Source: Colwellia ponticola (lineage in GTDB: Bacteria > Pseudomonadota > Gammaproteobacteria > Enterobacterales > Alteromonadaceae). From it: a stretch of DNA of 64,000 nt. The position numbers and the translations under genes are program-made. Positions within the stretch are counted from its first letter, which is position 1; every line of letters begins with the position of its first letter. Shown piece after piece: positions 35,218 through 44,925 of the stretch. The stretch lies in assembly GCF_005885605.1 (NCBI RefSeq), contig NZ_SZVP01000002.1:62001-126000 (forward strand). Direction: 5' to 3'. The notes beneath the pieces are model-generated. The model was not told where the DNA came from. It did not search any database and saw nothing but the letters and a program-made list of their open reading frames with translations.

Positions 35218-36477
35218 TTAGGCATCTTTTTCTAAAAAAGGTGCATATTGGCTATTTTTACCTAGTACAGCTTGGCTACCTTTTAAAGAAAAATTATAAC
35301 CACATAAAGAAAAGTTACCGCGAAAGGCTAGTGCTTGTATTAACTCTTTGCTATCAAGGGGGGAAAAACTGGCAAAATAATCACTGCCATTATCAACTAA
35401 CACACCGATAGGACGTATAGCCTCGCCTTTATTGAAGCTAATAGTCTGACAACTTTTATCTCCGCTACCTGATAGCAAAGACCAAAGCTGCCCATTAGCA
35501 GCTTGATCAGCTTTCCAATGAATTATAATACCTTGATATACCGATAAGTATAAATTGAAATTATCTGGCATCATCAATAAATGTTTTTTATTGGAGACAA
35601 TGTTTTTTATCGCGTTTTCACCTGCGGCATTAGCCGATATACTGTTCGAAAAATTGTTAGTTATGTCACTTTCAGCGCCAGATGAATTTTGCGCTGACGT
35701 TAATTTTTCATGACTACTATCTGACGGGCTAATAGCGTTAAAAGCACTCATTACTATGATGGTCAGTGCAATAAGAGTCACACCTGCGATAGCGCTCAGT
35801 TGAAAGTTACGATTACCGAGTAGCTTTAAGCGAATAAGCTCGCCAATATCAGTCTTTTTATTATGCCAGTTGTTATGACTATTACTATTTAGGCTACCAT
35901 CACTTAGGTTATCACTTACTTGTTCAGTATTAACCACGTTTTGTTCTGTGGTTACGCTACGTTGCCCCGTGCTAAAGTCTTCGCTATAACATTGCTCACC
36001 AGTACTTTGAGTCATGAGTGTTGGCTCAATACGTACTTTATGACTTTGTACCGTATCGGATTTTTTAATATGGTCACTTAAGTTAACAGGGCCGTAATAG
36101 CCCAAAATATAATGTTTATCAGCGACTTTACTATTACTTGGGTAAGTCAGTAGTAATGCACAAATTAGGGCAGGCAATATTAATAAATAATAACTACTAT
36201 TATTTTCTATTAATAAGGTCAGTAAGCCAGTCAATAAAAATAGCCCCGCTAGTACTAACTGCCATTTTTTAGTGATATCGGCGTCTCGTAAGCGACGTGT
36301 AGTACTAAAAAATATAACGATTGTTAAGAGTAATAACACAATGAAATTAAGGGTGAAGTCACTAAAAAGTAGTGTTGAGGTAACGATGAAGCTTATAAAA
36401 GCAACCAGTGAGGTAACAAAAAAACGATGACGGTTATCAAAGCCTTTAAGACAAAAAATAGCATATAAAAACGGCAC
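35218..36477 (-). CDS. Membrane protein with DUF805-like N-terminal part
   Basis: The 419-residue protein has about four N-terminal membrane helices with TTRRLRDADITKKW between them, resembling the R-R-L-H-D motif of DUF805. A polar cytoplasmic region follows at about 130-230, one more helix (AGVTLIALTIIVMSAFNAI), then an extracytoplasmic domain of about 150 residues with a possible disulphide pair (SCQTISF, SLCGYNF). I do not know its function. No signal for an operon with neighbours was seen. Confidence 0.65.
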   Translation of the reverse strand: MPFLYAIFCLKGFDNRHRFFVTSLVAFISFIVTSTLLFSDFTLNFIVLLLLTIVIFFSTTRRLRDADITKKWQLVLAGLFLLTGLLTLLIENNSSYYLLILPALICALLLTYPSNSKVADKHYILGYYGPVNLSDHIKKSDTVQSHKVRIEPTLMTQSTGEQCYSEDFSTGQRSVTTEQNVVNTEQVSDNLSDGSLNSNSHNNWHNKKTDIGELIRLKLLGNRNFQLSAIAGVTLIALTIIVMSAFNAISPSDSSHEKLTSAQNSSGAESDITNNFSNSISANAAGENAIKNIVSNKKHLLMMPDNFNLYLSVYQGIIIHWKADQAANGQLWSLLSGSGDKSCQTISFNKGEAIRPIGVLVDNGSDYFASFSPLDSKELIQALAFRGNFSLCGYNFSLKGSQAVLGKNSQYAPFLEKDA

Positions 36478-36605
36478 GAAAACTCCAATAAATAAGTTAA
36501 GTTAGATGTTTTATCTATTAATTTAACACCTAACTGTGATTAGTATTTCCTTATGATGAGCATTACCTAATGAGTCATTAACTGTTGATTAGCACAACTA
36601 AAGAT

Positions 36606-36914
36606 CTAATTCACTCTATAGGCAGGTAAGTCTACTTTTTCTAGCTTTAAGCCATATAGCGACAGGGAACCTTGATTATTTGATTCACCGTCACCGCTAA
36701 AGTCAAAGTCAAAAATACTATAAATACAAAGACCATGTTGTTTAGAAAAGTTAACTCTACTGGAACGTCTTGCTAATGAAATAAACTGTAAAGCATTATT
36801 GTTACAATAACGCTGTATATGACGTTGTGCTGATTCAGAAACTTGCCTTAAGTAAACGAAGTACCAGCAAAATAAGCAAAAAAGCAATAAATAATAAATA
36901 TTTTCCATAAACAT
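36606..36914 (-). CDS. DUF3301 family protein
   Basis: This 102-residue protein has one N-terminal membrane helix (YYLLLFCLFCWYFVYL) and a small cytoplasmic part with QRYCNNNALQFISLARRSSRV and FDFDFSGDGE, as in DUF3301. It lies 27 bases after the DUF3549 gene, a pairing seen in related genera. Function unknown. Confidence 0.78.
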   Translation of the reverse strand: MFMENIYYLLLFCLFCWYFVYLRQVSESAQRHIQRYCNNNALQFISLARRSSRVNFSKQHGLCIYSIFDFDFSGDGESNNQGSLSLYGLKLEKVDLPAYRVN

Positions 36915-36941
36915 AAGACCTAAACATTAATAAAGCAGTAT

Positions 36942-37997
36942 TTACGTATGAGTAAATAACTGCCCGATAGCTTGTGTAAGTGCCGCAGAGCGCTGCTCAC
37001 TACGAATACAGGTAAAAGCGACGGGTCTAATCAGTGGTATGGTCACCAAGTCTTTAAATATACTGGTAAACATGGTTAAGTCGTTATTTTTCAATAAATG
37101 TTCAAAATAACTCATCAGTATTTTTTCATCTGCTAGCGCCTGCCAGCATCGACTTGACAGTGTAATTAATAACTCGCTATTTACGTGAGGGTTATTTAAC
37201 AACGTTTCAACTATTGCTTTGACATGAATATGACCGCTATTAGCAGCTAATGCGCGTAATAATTGCGTTGCTTTTGTGTTTATGTCAGTGGTATTAACTA
37301 AGGTCTTAGCTAAGATATCAACTAAGGCATCAACTAATGCCACATCGTATTGTTCGTTTTCTAGAGCACTGCAAACGGGTGACAATACTTCTTCAGGTAA
37401 ATGCGGCAGTGCTTTTAATAATAACTCACTGTGGTTATCTTGCTTTATTCTAGCAATAAAGTCTGTAATACCTTGTACGCCAACATTTTGCCAGTTATTC
37501 CAGTTAGATTCATTGCTTAAGTATTGTTTAAACGGTGAGAAAAATTCACTAGGCAGTTGTTTCAAATCTACTTTAATTTTGCTATTTAAACTGGCTAGTT
37601 TATATTGCGCTGGCGTGAAAAGGTAAGGGTTACTACTGAGTAACTCTTCTTGCTTTTTAGAGGTTTCTTGCGTTAAATCAGCACCAAGTGCTTCGATAAT
37701 AATAGCGATAAAGTGATTTCTTGCCCCTTGATTTAACAAACCACGTTCGTCAAGCGGTAATTTTAATAACCATAAGTAAGGTTGCGCGGCTTTTTTTTGC
37801 CAAAAGGCAATAGCAATACAAGCATGTCCTTGAGCAGGGGTGGGGTAGGGTAATTGATTTAATTCTACCTTTTCAAATTGCTCTTTCGGTAACTTAGTCA
37901 CTAGTCGGCCAATATCATAAAGTCGATATTGTGAGCCCGAAAGCTTAAGTAATTCTGATAAGGTGGCTATGTTTGTTGTTGGCATGGTATTAGTCAT
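36942..37997 (-). CDS. DUF3549 family protein
   Basis: This 351-residue soluble protein starts near TNIATLSELLKLSGSQYRLYDIGRLV, which I associate with DUF3549. The N-terminal part has LPYPTPAQGHACIAIAFW and PYLWLLKLPLDERGLLNQGARNHF (in pieces); the remainder is all-helical and repeat-like, similar to HEAT-type solenoids. Function unknown. It precedes the DUF3301 gene, and the divergent yqcC-truC pair is next door. Confidence 0.8.
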   Translation of the reverse strand: MTNTMPTTNIATLSELLKLSGSQYRLYDIGRLVTKLPKEQFEKVELNQLPYPTPAQGHACIAIAFWQKKAAQPYLWLLKLPLDERGLLNQGARNHFIAIIIEALGADLTQETSKKQEELLSSNPYLFTPAQYKLASLNSKIKVDLKQLPSEFFSPFKQYLSNESNWNNWQNVGVQGITDFIARIKQDNHSELLLKALPHLPEEVLSPVCSALENEQYDVALVDALVDILAKTLVNTTDINTKATQLLRALAANSGHIHVKAIVETLLNNPHVNSELLITLSSRCWQALADEKILMSYFEHLLKNNDLTMFTSIFKDLVTIPLIRPVAFTCIRSEQRSAALTQAIGQLFTHT

Positions 37998-38143
37998 AAA
38001 GTCAAAAATATTGCTGCTTGTTATAGCGTCTCATTATAAGGATAATGGCGACATTAACATAGTAAAACAATTTTCTTAACTATTTCATTAACCATTTTCC
38101 CTTAACTTTTGGGGAAGTTATTCACCTTGGCCATGCATTTACG

Positions 38144-38479
38144 ATGATAAAAACAGTCTTGCAAAATATCACCACTTTACTTGAGGCGTTAACGAGAGAA
38201 TTAATTTCACTACACCTGTGGCAGGTAAAAACCCCAAGTGTTGCTGAGCTTACTAGTCGCGCACCTTTTTGCTGTGATACCTTAGCGTTTGAGCAATGGT
38301 TACAGTTTATCTTTATTCCCAAGTTGACATTGATGATAACTGAGCAACAAACATTACCGTCAACAATCGCGCTAACGCCGATGGCAGAAGAAGCGTTTAA
38401 GCACTTAGCTAGCAATAATGAAGCGTTACTTGAGGTCATCCTAAAAATAGATCACACCTTAACGATGCAGGGTAAGTAA
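38144..38479 (+). CDS. yqcC: YqcC family protein (DUF446)
   Basis: This 111-residue helical protein has the YqcC features LLEALTRELISLHLW, ...FCCDTLAFEQWLQFIFIPKL and LPSTIALTPMAEEAF. In E. coli yqcC overlaps truC; here truC starts three bases after the stop. It is likely a partner or accessory factor of TruC, but its role is unproven. Confidence 0.88.
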   Translation: MIKTVLQNITTLLEALTRELISLHLWQVKTPSVAELTSRAPFCCDTLAFEQWLQFIFIPKLTLMITEQQTLPSTIALTPMAEEAFKHLASNNEALLEVILKIDHTLTMQGK

Positions 38480-38482
38480 AAA

Positions 38483-39448
38483 ATGAGTACTTTACATAAT
38501 GCGACGCCTGTAAGTATTGTAGACATTATTGATACTACCGATAATGAGCCAGAAAAGCCGGTGCTTGATATTCTCTATCAAGACGAATTTATGGTAGCGG
38601 TGAATAAACCTGCGGGGTTATTTGTACATAGAAGTTATATGGACAGAGATGAAATTTATTTTGCCTTGCAATTAGTGCGTGACCAAATTGGTCAGTATGT
38701 TTATCCGGTTCATCGCTTAGATAGACCAACCTCTGGCGTATTACTTTTTGCCTTAACAAAAGCGGTGGCGACTAAGTTAAGTGAGGCTTTTGCGAATAAA
38801 AGTCGACAAGTAAGACTTACGTCAGAGTTAAGCGTTGAGCTAGCTGACAACATTGACCTTGCTGAAAACACAATGACCGAGTCGAGTATAACCAAGGCTA
38901 TCAATAGCAATAAAAACAGCAATGGTGTAAGCGGTGTTGGTGATGTTATTAGTGAAGAGCTAGCTATGGAGAAAACGTACTATGCGTTAGTACGCGGTCA
39001 TTTAGCGATACCGTCGGGTTTGATTAATCATCCACTGAAAGAAAAATTAGATAAGTTGGGAGATAAGCATGTTAATCCTGATAAGCCGGCACAATCGGCG
39101 CAGAGTTATTATCAAGTAAAACAGCAAGCGAGTTTGCCTATTAAAGTCGGTAAGTTTGATAGCGTGCGCTATTCTTTGGTTGAGATACGCCCAGTCACCG
39201 GGAGGCGACATCAAATTCGCCGTCACTTAGCGCATTTGCGTCACCCTATTTTGGGGGATATAAATTATGGAGATAATAAACAAAATCCTTTTTTTATCGA
39301 ACACTTTGGTTTTAAAAGGTTAATGCTGATCGCTAAGTCATTAGCATTTAATCACCCCATTACCCATAAAAGAATCGTCATTACAGCGCCATTTGATCAG
39401 CAATGGCAGCAAGTGTTTACTGAGTGCCAATGGCCGGTAATCATTTAG
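38483..39448 (+). CDS. truC: tRNA pseudouridine(65) synthase TruC
   Basis: TruC makes pseudouridine 65 in tRNA-Ile and tRNA-Asp. The catalytic aspartate is D80 in VHRLDRPTSGVLLFAL. VNKPAGLFVHRS and GRRHQIRRHLAHLRHPILGD are further motifs. The 321-residue protein is about 60 longer than E. coli TruC because of a Ser/Asn-rich insertion at about residues 112-165, ahead of EKTYYALVRGH. The insertion probably forms a surface loop. It is coupled to yqcC. Confidence 0.92.
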   Translation: MSTLHNATPVSIVDIIDTTDNEPEKPVLDILYQDEFMVAVNKPAGLFVHRSYMDRDEIYFALQLVRDQIGQYVYPVHRLDRPTSGVLLFALTKAVATKLSEAFANKSRQVRLTSELSVELADNIDLAENTMTESSITKAINSNKNSNGVSGVGDVISEELAMEKTYYALVRGHLAIPSGLINHPLKEKLDKLGDKHVNPDKPAQSAQSYYQVKQQASLPIKVGKFDSVRYSLVEIRPVTGRRHQIRRHLAHLRHPILGDINYGDNKQNPFFIEHFGFKRLMLIAKSLAFNHPITHKRIVITAPFDQQWQQVFTECQWPVII

Positions 39449-39511
39449 GTATTTCTAGGGAAACATTAACTATTGACGACTACTTTATTTGAAATGCTGT
39501 TAAAAAGTATC

Positions 39512-40102
39512 TTAGGTAAAGTGATAGTTTTTACTAGGCGTTATTATTTCAGGCAAGGGAATATCCCAATGTTGTACGGGCACCTTGTCTACTCGTTGAC
39601 AATTATGGGCAAGGCCAATGGGATAAAGCTTACTTAACTGCCAGTTCACTAAGCTTCTGTCATAAAAGCCGCCACCCATACCTAACCTTGCACCAGTGCG
39701 GTCAAAAGCCACCAAAGGCGTAAAAATAACATCAAGTTGCTCTAGTGGACACACTGTAGTGACATCGAGTTTTGGTTCTAAAATACCATAATTATTTTGA
39801 ACGAGTTTGGTATTTTCGTTGTATTGTAAAAAAAGTAAATTACCTGGGCTAAAAGGGTGAATGACGGGTAAGTAAACCTCCTTTTGTTGTTGCCAGCACC
39901 ACTCAATAACGTTTGTCGTTGATAACTCACCGTCGTTGCTTAAGTAAATGGCAATACGCTTAGCTTGTTGAACTTTACTATGCTTTGATAATTTGGCTGT
40001 TAACGCTTGGGCAGCATTAGTTTGCTCAGAGGTTGATAGCGCGTTACGGCGCTGTCTAATTTCTTTTCGCAACAATGTACGGCTATTCATAAAGTGGACC
40101 AC
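39512..40102 (-). CDS. 5-formyltetrahydrofolate cyclo-ligase
   Basis: The enzyme recycles 5-formyl-THF to 5,10-methenyl-THF with ATP. This 196-residue protein has RKEIRQRRNALS at the N-terminus, IAIYLSNDGELST, VIFTPLVAFDRTGARLGMGGGFYDRSL (split by family motifs) and GLAHNCQRVDKVPVQHWDIPL. In many gammaproteobacteria this gene (ygfA/fau) follows 6S RNA and zapA; neither is visible here. Confidence 0.94.
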   Translation of the reverse strand: MVHFMNSRTLLRKEIRQRRNALSTSEQTNAAQALTAKLSKHSKVQQAKRIAIYLSNDGELSTTNVIEWCWQQQKEVYLPVIHPFSPGNLLFLQYNENTKLVQNNYGILEPKLDVTTVCPLEQLDVIFTPLVAFDRTGARLGMGGGFYDRSLVNWQLSKLYPIGLAHNCQRVDKVPVQHWDIPLPEIITPSKNYHFT

Positions 40103-40146
40103 CTTAGCTAAACTATTCTTAACTACTCAGCTATTATAGAAATATA

Positions 40147-40176
40147 AAAAAGCTGACAGATTACGCTGCCAGCTTA
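40147..40176 (-). terminator. Possible terminator of the POT transporter gene
   Basis: AAAAAAGCTGACAG and CTGCCAGCTT pair over ten bases with one mismatch. Read on the minus strand the hairpin is followed by a U run, about 90 bases after the POT transporter stop. Confidence 0.65.
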
Positions 40177-40210
40177 GTATTATTGGGTAAGGTAAACAAT
40201 AGCGAGTTAC

Positions 40211-40242
40211 CTATACATTAACTATACATTAACTATATATTA
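40211..40242. repeat. 11-bp tandem repeat behind the POT transporter gene
   Basis: CTATACATTAA occurs twice exactly and once more in degenerate form (CTATATATTA), directly after the transporter stop codon. It is a short slippage-type repeat. Confidence 0.8.
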
Positions 40243-40247
40243 GTCCA

Positions 40248-41687
40248 TTAACTATGCTTTTCAGTGATGCCTTCGTGAGTTGCTGTCACGGCTAACTCTT
40301 CTTCGATTTTTTCATCTAAGTCATCAGTATGAGCACCTTCAGCGCCATGCATCCATTCTACTAATTTACCGGCAGATAAAAAGATAATTGCCCCAGTAAT
40401 TAAGGCTGCAAGACCAACCCCCATAAAGATATTAGCCGCATTATCAACCATTTCTTGACCTTCACCAACAAATGAACCAATAAAACCGGCTAACTTATTA
40501 GACAAGGCGGTAAACAAGAACCAAATACCCATTAACACCGAGGTGAATTTAAGCGGCGCTAATTTAGTTACCATTGATAAACCAATAGGTGATAAACATA
40601 ACTCACCTAGGGTATGAAATAGGTAAGCAAAAACGAGGAATAGCATACTGACTTTTACGGTTACATCACCACCTTGTACCATAGTTGCCCAGAGCATAAC
40701 GAAGAAACCTAAGGCTAAAAAAACCATCGCTAGTGCAAATTTTTTCGGTGAAGTAGGTTCATTTGACCCCATTTTAATCCACACCGAGGCAACCAGCGGC
40801 GCTAGCATAATAATGAACAGCGCATTTAACGACTGAAAAGACGATGCTGCGACTTCAAAACCAAAAATAGTACGGTCGGTAAAGTCAGAGGCATAAATAG
40901 TAAATAAACCGCCAGCTTGTTCAAAGCCCGCCCAGAAAATTACTGAGAACATACTCATAATTAAGATAACTTTCATGCGATCTATATCTTGAGAAGTAAC
41001 AGGGGCGTGTGCTTTAGTGTCTCCTTTAGTACGTTTAGCAGAGGGGACAACACCAATATCACCTAAGTATTTATTGGCTAGTGTTATCTGTAGTGCTAAG
41101 CCAATTAACATACCGCAACCAGCTAAGATAAAGCCATAATGCCAGTTAACTTGCTCACCTAGAACGCCGACAGTAATAGGGGCTAAGAAACCACCTAAAT
41201 TAATACCCATGTAGAAAATAGTAAAAGCACCATCACGTCGGTGATCGCCTTCTTTGTATAAATCGCCAACTAAACTTGAAACGTTAGCTTTAAATAAGCC
41301 ATTACCAATAATAATAAGCGCTAAGCCAATATAAAAGACAGTCTCTTCCATGCCGACAATCATTGACTTGGGAATACCTAAGGTAAAGTAGCCTAAAGAA
41401 AAGATAAGGCCGCCCCAAATAATCGCTCTTCGTTGACCAATATAGTTATCAGCTAACCAACCACCAAGCACAGGTGTTAAGTATACAGCCATGGTAAAGG
41501 TACCGTATAAACTTAATGCTTGCGCTGGAGTCCAACCAAAACCACCGTCTTGTACAGAAGCGACTAAGTACAGTACTAATAAAGCACGCATACCGTAGTA
41601 ACCAAAACGCTCCCACATTTCAGTACCAAATAAAAGGAAAAGTCCTTTCGGGTGGCCAAATAGCGTACCCGCATTAGGTTGAGTCAT
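40248..41687 (-). CDS. POT-family proton-coupled peptide transporter
   Basis: This 479-residue polytopic protein of the POT/PTR family imports di- and tripeptides with protons. The signature ERFGYYGMRALLVLYL lies at about 26-41. YLTPVLGGWLADNYIGQRRAI and GNGLFKANVSSLVGDLY follow, then the conserved FTIFYMGINLGGFLAPI. About 12-14 helices are visible. The C-terminal tail is acidic. The nearest E. coli relatives are DtpA/B, but which is the orthologue cannot be told. Supply of peptides fits a proteolytic marine heterotroph. Confidence 0.92.
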   Translation of the reverse strand: MTQPNAGTLFGHPKGLFLLFGTEMWERFGYYGMRALLVLYLVASVQDGGFGWTPAQALSLYGTFTMAVYLTPVLGGWLADNYIGQRRAIIWGGLIFSLGYFTLGIPKSMIVGMEETVFYIGLALIIIGNGLFKANVSSLVGDLYKEGDHRRDGAFTIFYMGINLGGFLAPITVGVLGEQVNWHYGFILAGCGMLIGLALQITLANKYLGDIGVVPSAKRTKGDTKAHAPVTSQDIDRMKVILIMSMFSVIFWAGFEQAGGLFTIYASDFTDRTIFGFEVAASSFQSLNALFIIMLAPLVASVWIKMGSNEPTSPKKFALAMVFLALGFFVMLWATMVQGGDVTVKVSMLFLVFAYLFHTLGELCLSPIGLSMVTKLAPLKFTSVLMGIWFLFTALSNKLAGFIGSFVGEGQEMVDNAANIFMGVGLAALITGAIIFLSAGKLVEWMHGAEGAHTDDLDEKIEEELAVTATHEGITEKHS

Positions 41688-42170
41688 ATAGTAATCCTAG
41701 ATTTTGTTTTTGTTTTATTGAAAAATTTAATACTAAGTTGCCTTTTGTAGTAAAAAATTAGTAAAGAAAGAGTTATACCCGTGTGAACAAATAAAGGCAA
41801 GTTTTGCTGTAAATCAATGCTCGCCTTGCTTTGAGAGCTGTAGAGAAATGTTTCCTGGTGCTGATAACGCCATCATGGTAATGACTAGCTCTGTTAATAT
41901 ATTGTTTGCATCATCGGTTACTGATAAACTTCGTCGTCACTAAATTTTACAAAATTAAGCTGGGTAAAAAATTAAGCTGGGTAATTAAGTGCAATGAGTA
42001 CGTTGAGTGCTTTTGACGATATTATCGAGCTTTATATATTCAATATGACTGCATAACAATTTAGTGAATAATTTTTAGTTAATGATTAGCTTCTTGATAT
42101 TGTTCAGGGACGGCTAGAAGCTTTTAGCTTAAATATATAAGCTACAGCTATATATAGGAATAAGTACAAA
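41688..42170. other. Long intergenic region before the polysaccharide genes
   Basis: This 483-base gap holds no coding frame I trust. It contains a 15-bp direct repeat AATTAAGCTGGGTAA at 41953-41967 and 41970-41984. A possible hairpin lies just before the wza-like gene, TAGCTTAAATATATAAGCTA (42126-42145). GGGACGGCTAGAAG near 42107 only loosely resembles an ops/JUMPStart element. It could hold the capsule-type promoter and a regulated leader. Confidence 0.5.
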
Positions 42171-44819
42171 ATGATAACCGCCATAAGACTGTTTATGAAA
42201 AATGATACGATGAATCTGCTACGTCTACGTTCGCTTGTTACGATTTTATTCGTACTGACTTTTGCTAATCTCCCCATAAACGCATTTGCTTATGCGCAAG
42301 TAAGTCAGCAGCAAATAGAACAATTTCAAAAACTCCCTCTTGCACAGCAAGAACAAATTGCTAAAAGTATGGGGGTTGATTTAAATAGCATAAAAGGGCA
42401 GTTATCTACTGGCGGCTTAGAGGAAGAAATAAAAAATACCGAGACCTTCCCAAGGGGAACTCAATTTGATGCTGAAGGTGAGCCAATGCTTGATGCTGAA
42501 GGTGAGCCAATCCTGAGTGAACAAGAAAAGGCAAAAATTAAAGCGCGCGCAGAAAGCGATGAGTTACAACCCTTTGGTTATGATGTTTTTGCAAATGCGC
42601 CCCAAACGTTTGCACCCATGATGGATATTGCCATCCCTGCTAATTATATCATCGGCCCAGGTGATAAAATATCTATTCAAGTTTTTGGTAAAGAAAAAGA
42701 GGAACTTGAACTGCAAGTGAATCGCCAAGGGCAAGTTATTTTTCCCGCTCATGGTCCTTTTACCGTCTCAGGCTTATCATTTAACGAAATGAAGCGTTTA
42801 TTAACCGCGCGTATTAAAGAAAAAATTATTGGCGTTGATGTGGTTATTGGTATGTCGTCGTTACGCTCGATGCGTGTTTTTGTTTTAGGTGATGCATATA
42901 AACCAGGGCCTTATACGTTAAGTTCATTATCGAGCATTACCCATGCTATTTTTGCTGCTGGTGGTATTAGCGATATTGGTTCACTACGTACTATTGAGCT
43001 TAAACGTGGCGGTAAGTTAGTTACCACATTAGATTTATATGACCTGTTAATTAAAGGTGACTCAAGTAACGATGTGTTATTACAATCTGGCGATGTAGTC
43101 TTTATTGCACCTAAAGGGAATACTATTAGCGTTGGAGGTGAGGTTAGACGTCCCGCTATTTATGAATTAAGTGACAATGAAAACTTTAAAGATGTGTTAG
43201 CCATGTCAGGTGGTTTATTACCGACTGCCTTTTCGAAAAAAAGTCGAATCGAGCGCTATAATCAAGACGCTTTACGTACGGTTATTAATGTTGATTTAAC
43301 TAACGCGAAGGATTTAGCTAAAAAAGCGCAAGCAGGTGATGCTGTTTATGTGATGAAAGCCGCTGAGATGTTTGAACAATCTATCACAGTGATTGGCGCG
43401 GTAACTCGTCCAGGCAAATATCAATGGCAAACCGGTCAACGTATTACCGATGTGTTTCCTACGATTGATTCTCACCTTTTACGCTCAGCCGATCTTAACT
43501 ACGCTATTGTCGTACGTGAAATAGATATTGCTCGTAATATTGAAATACTGCAGTTTGATTTAGCTAATGCTGTCGCAGCGCCTAATTCAAAAAACAACCT
43601 TGTGTTACAAGCTAACGATAAAATTTTAATTTTTGCTAATAGTATCGAATCAGTTGATCAGCAAGTCAATGTAAACTCGTTAGCCTTTACTCAACAAAAG
43701 CTTTCGGAAAAAGCAAAAGAGCTTGATGTTAAAGATCTCCCCAGCTTTTCTCGCCAACGCTTATTGATGCCGATTATTGAAAAATTAAAACGTCAAGGTA
43801 AAGCAGGACAACCGATACAGTTAGTGGAAGCCGATGGCGAAGTGAAATTCCCGGGCGTTTACCCGCTAGCTAAAAATGCTCGCGTAACGGATCTTATTGC
43901 CGCCGCGGGTGGCTTAACTGAATCTGCTTATGTAGTTCGCGCTGAAGTAACTCGAAACCAAGTAGTTAATTATAAGGCGCAGCAAACCTCTGTTACGGTA
44001 AGTTTAAGTGCCGCTTTAGCTGGCGAAGAAAGTGATAATATCTTGCTGAGTTCAAAAGATCGCTTGAACATTCATCAAATTCCGGCGTGGAGTCAAAATA
44101 ACGTTGTTGAACTTAGAGGCGAGTTTGTTTTTCCTGGCAAATATACCGTTCGACGTGGTGAAAGTTTAGCGGACTTGATTGCTAAGGCAGGTGGCTTTAC
44201 AAAATTTGCTCATCAAGAAGGCTCGGTATTTACACGCGTGCAGTTACGCGAACTTGAGCAACAAAACTTATTGAAACTAACGGCTGATTTACGGACAGAA
44301 ATGGCCTCTAAATCAATGTCTGATAAAAACTATTCACAATCTTATACCGAAGTACAAAAAATGTTGGCCGATATGGCTAATGTTGAGCCAGTTGGTCGTT
44401 TAGTTATAGACTTACCTAAAGTGATTAGTGATAAGACTTATGATGTTTTACTTGAAGGTGGTGATGTACTTTACGTACCTACCATGAAAAACTCTATTAA
44501 CGTCGTGGGTCAAGTCCAAGTCACTTCATCACATATTTACGATGTGAATTTGTCCGCTGAAGATTATTTAGCACAAAGCGGTGGTAGTAAAAAACGTGCA
44601 GATGATAGCAGAACTTATATCATCTCTGCTAATGGCAGCATTAAAATGATGGATAGCGGTAATTGGTTTACCAGTGATGCCGGCAATCACTTAAAGCCAG
44701 GCGATACTATTGTAGTGCCTCTTGATGCTGAATACATGGACAACCTAGCTCTGTGGAGTAGTGTTACCGGTATCGTTTATAACTCAGCAGTGGCCATTGC
44801 GGCTATTAGTGGCATTTAG
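42171..44819 (+). CDS. Polysaccharide export protein, Wza-like with multiple SLBB domains
   Basis: This large outer-membrane polysaccharide export protein has 882 residues against about 380 in E. coli Wza. A signal-like segment at about 20-42 is followed by a Gln-rich helix and an acidic linker with a duplicated octapeptide. The polysaccharide-export domain starts near 155 (YIIGPGDKISIQVFGKEKEELELQVNRQGQV, split over the motif). Repeated SLBB domains follow: LGDAYKPGPYTL, VGGEVRRPAIYEL, IGAVTRPGKYQW, VKFPGVYPLA, LRGEFVFPGKYTV and VVGQVQV. AGGA precedes the ATG. It should form a multi-ring export channel. tviB- and tviC-like genes follow, but no Wzc kinase is present. Confidence 0.9.
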   Translation: MITAIRLFMKNDTMNLLRLRSLVTILFVLTFANLPINAFAYAQVSQQQIEQFQKLPLAQQEQIAKSMGVDLNSIKGQLSTGGLEEEIKNTETFPRGTQFDAEGEPMLDAEGEPILSEQEKAKIKARAESDELQPFGYDVFANAPQTFAPMMDIAIPANYIIGPGDKISIQVFGKEKEELELQVNRQGQVIFPAHGPFTVSGLSFNEMKRLLTARIKEKIIGVDVVIGMSSLRSMRVFVLGDAYKPGPYTLSSLSSITHAIFAAGGISDIGSLRTIELKRGGKLVTTLDLYDLLIKGDSSNDVLLQSGDVVFIAPKGNTISVGGEVRRPAIYELSDNENFKDVLAMSGGLLPTAFSKKSRIERYNQDALRTVINVDLTNAKDLAKKAQAGDAVYVMKAAEMFEQSITVIGAVTRPGKYQWQTGQRITDVFPTIDSHLLRSADLNYAIVVREIDIARNIEILQFDLANAVAAPNSKNNLVLQANDKILIFANSIESVDQQVNVNSLAFTQQKLSEKAKELDVKDLPSFSRQRLLMPIIEKLKRQGKAGQPIQLVEADGEVKFPGVYPLAKNARVTDLIAAAGGLTESAYVVRAEVTRNQVVNYKAQQTSVTVSLSAALAGEESDNILLSSKDRLNIHQIPAWSQNNVVELRGEFVFPGKYTVRRGESLADLIAKAGGFTKFAHQEGSVFTRVQLRELEQQNLLKLTADLRTEMASKSMSDKNYSQSYTEVQKMLADMANVEPVGRLVIDLPKVISDKTYDVLLEGGDVLYVPTMKNSINVVGQVQVTSSHIYDVNLSAEDYLAQSGGSKKRADDSRTYIISANGSIKMMDSGNWFTSDAGNHLKPGDTIVVPLDAEYMDNLALWSSVTGIVYNSAVAIAAISGI
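42468..42515. repeat. 24-bp in-frame duplication in the wza-like gene
   Basis: Two adjacent 24-base units, nearly identical, encode DAEGEPML and DAEGEPIL. They lie in the acidic linker before the export domain. Confidence 0.92.
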
Positions 44820-44925
44820 ATAAAAATGTGACTAGCAAGCAGAGCAGCTTCCAGGTAATGATAAGCGTATATTGTTACCTGTGAGTGGTAAATAGACTCG
44901 ATAGCTTCATTTGAGCGTTTAATTT

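Noticed and set aside
39449-40250. 6S RNA next to the 5-formyl-THF cyclo-ligase gene
   Set aside because: The usual zapA-ssrS-fau arrangement is absent, and the gaps of 63 and 145 bases around the gene are too short for 6S RNA.
42095-42125. ops/JUMPStart element before the wza-like gene
   Set aside because: GGGACGGCTAGAAG shares only part of the GGCGGTAG core and lacks the longer JUMPStart context, so RfaH control is not supported.
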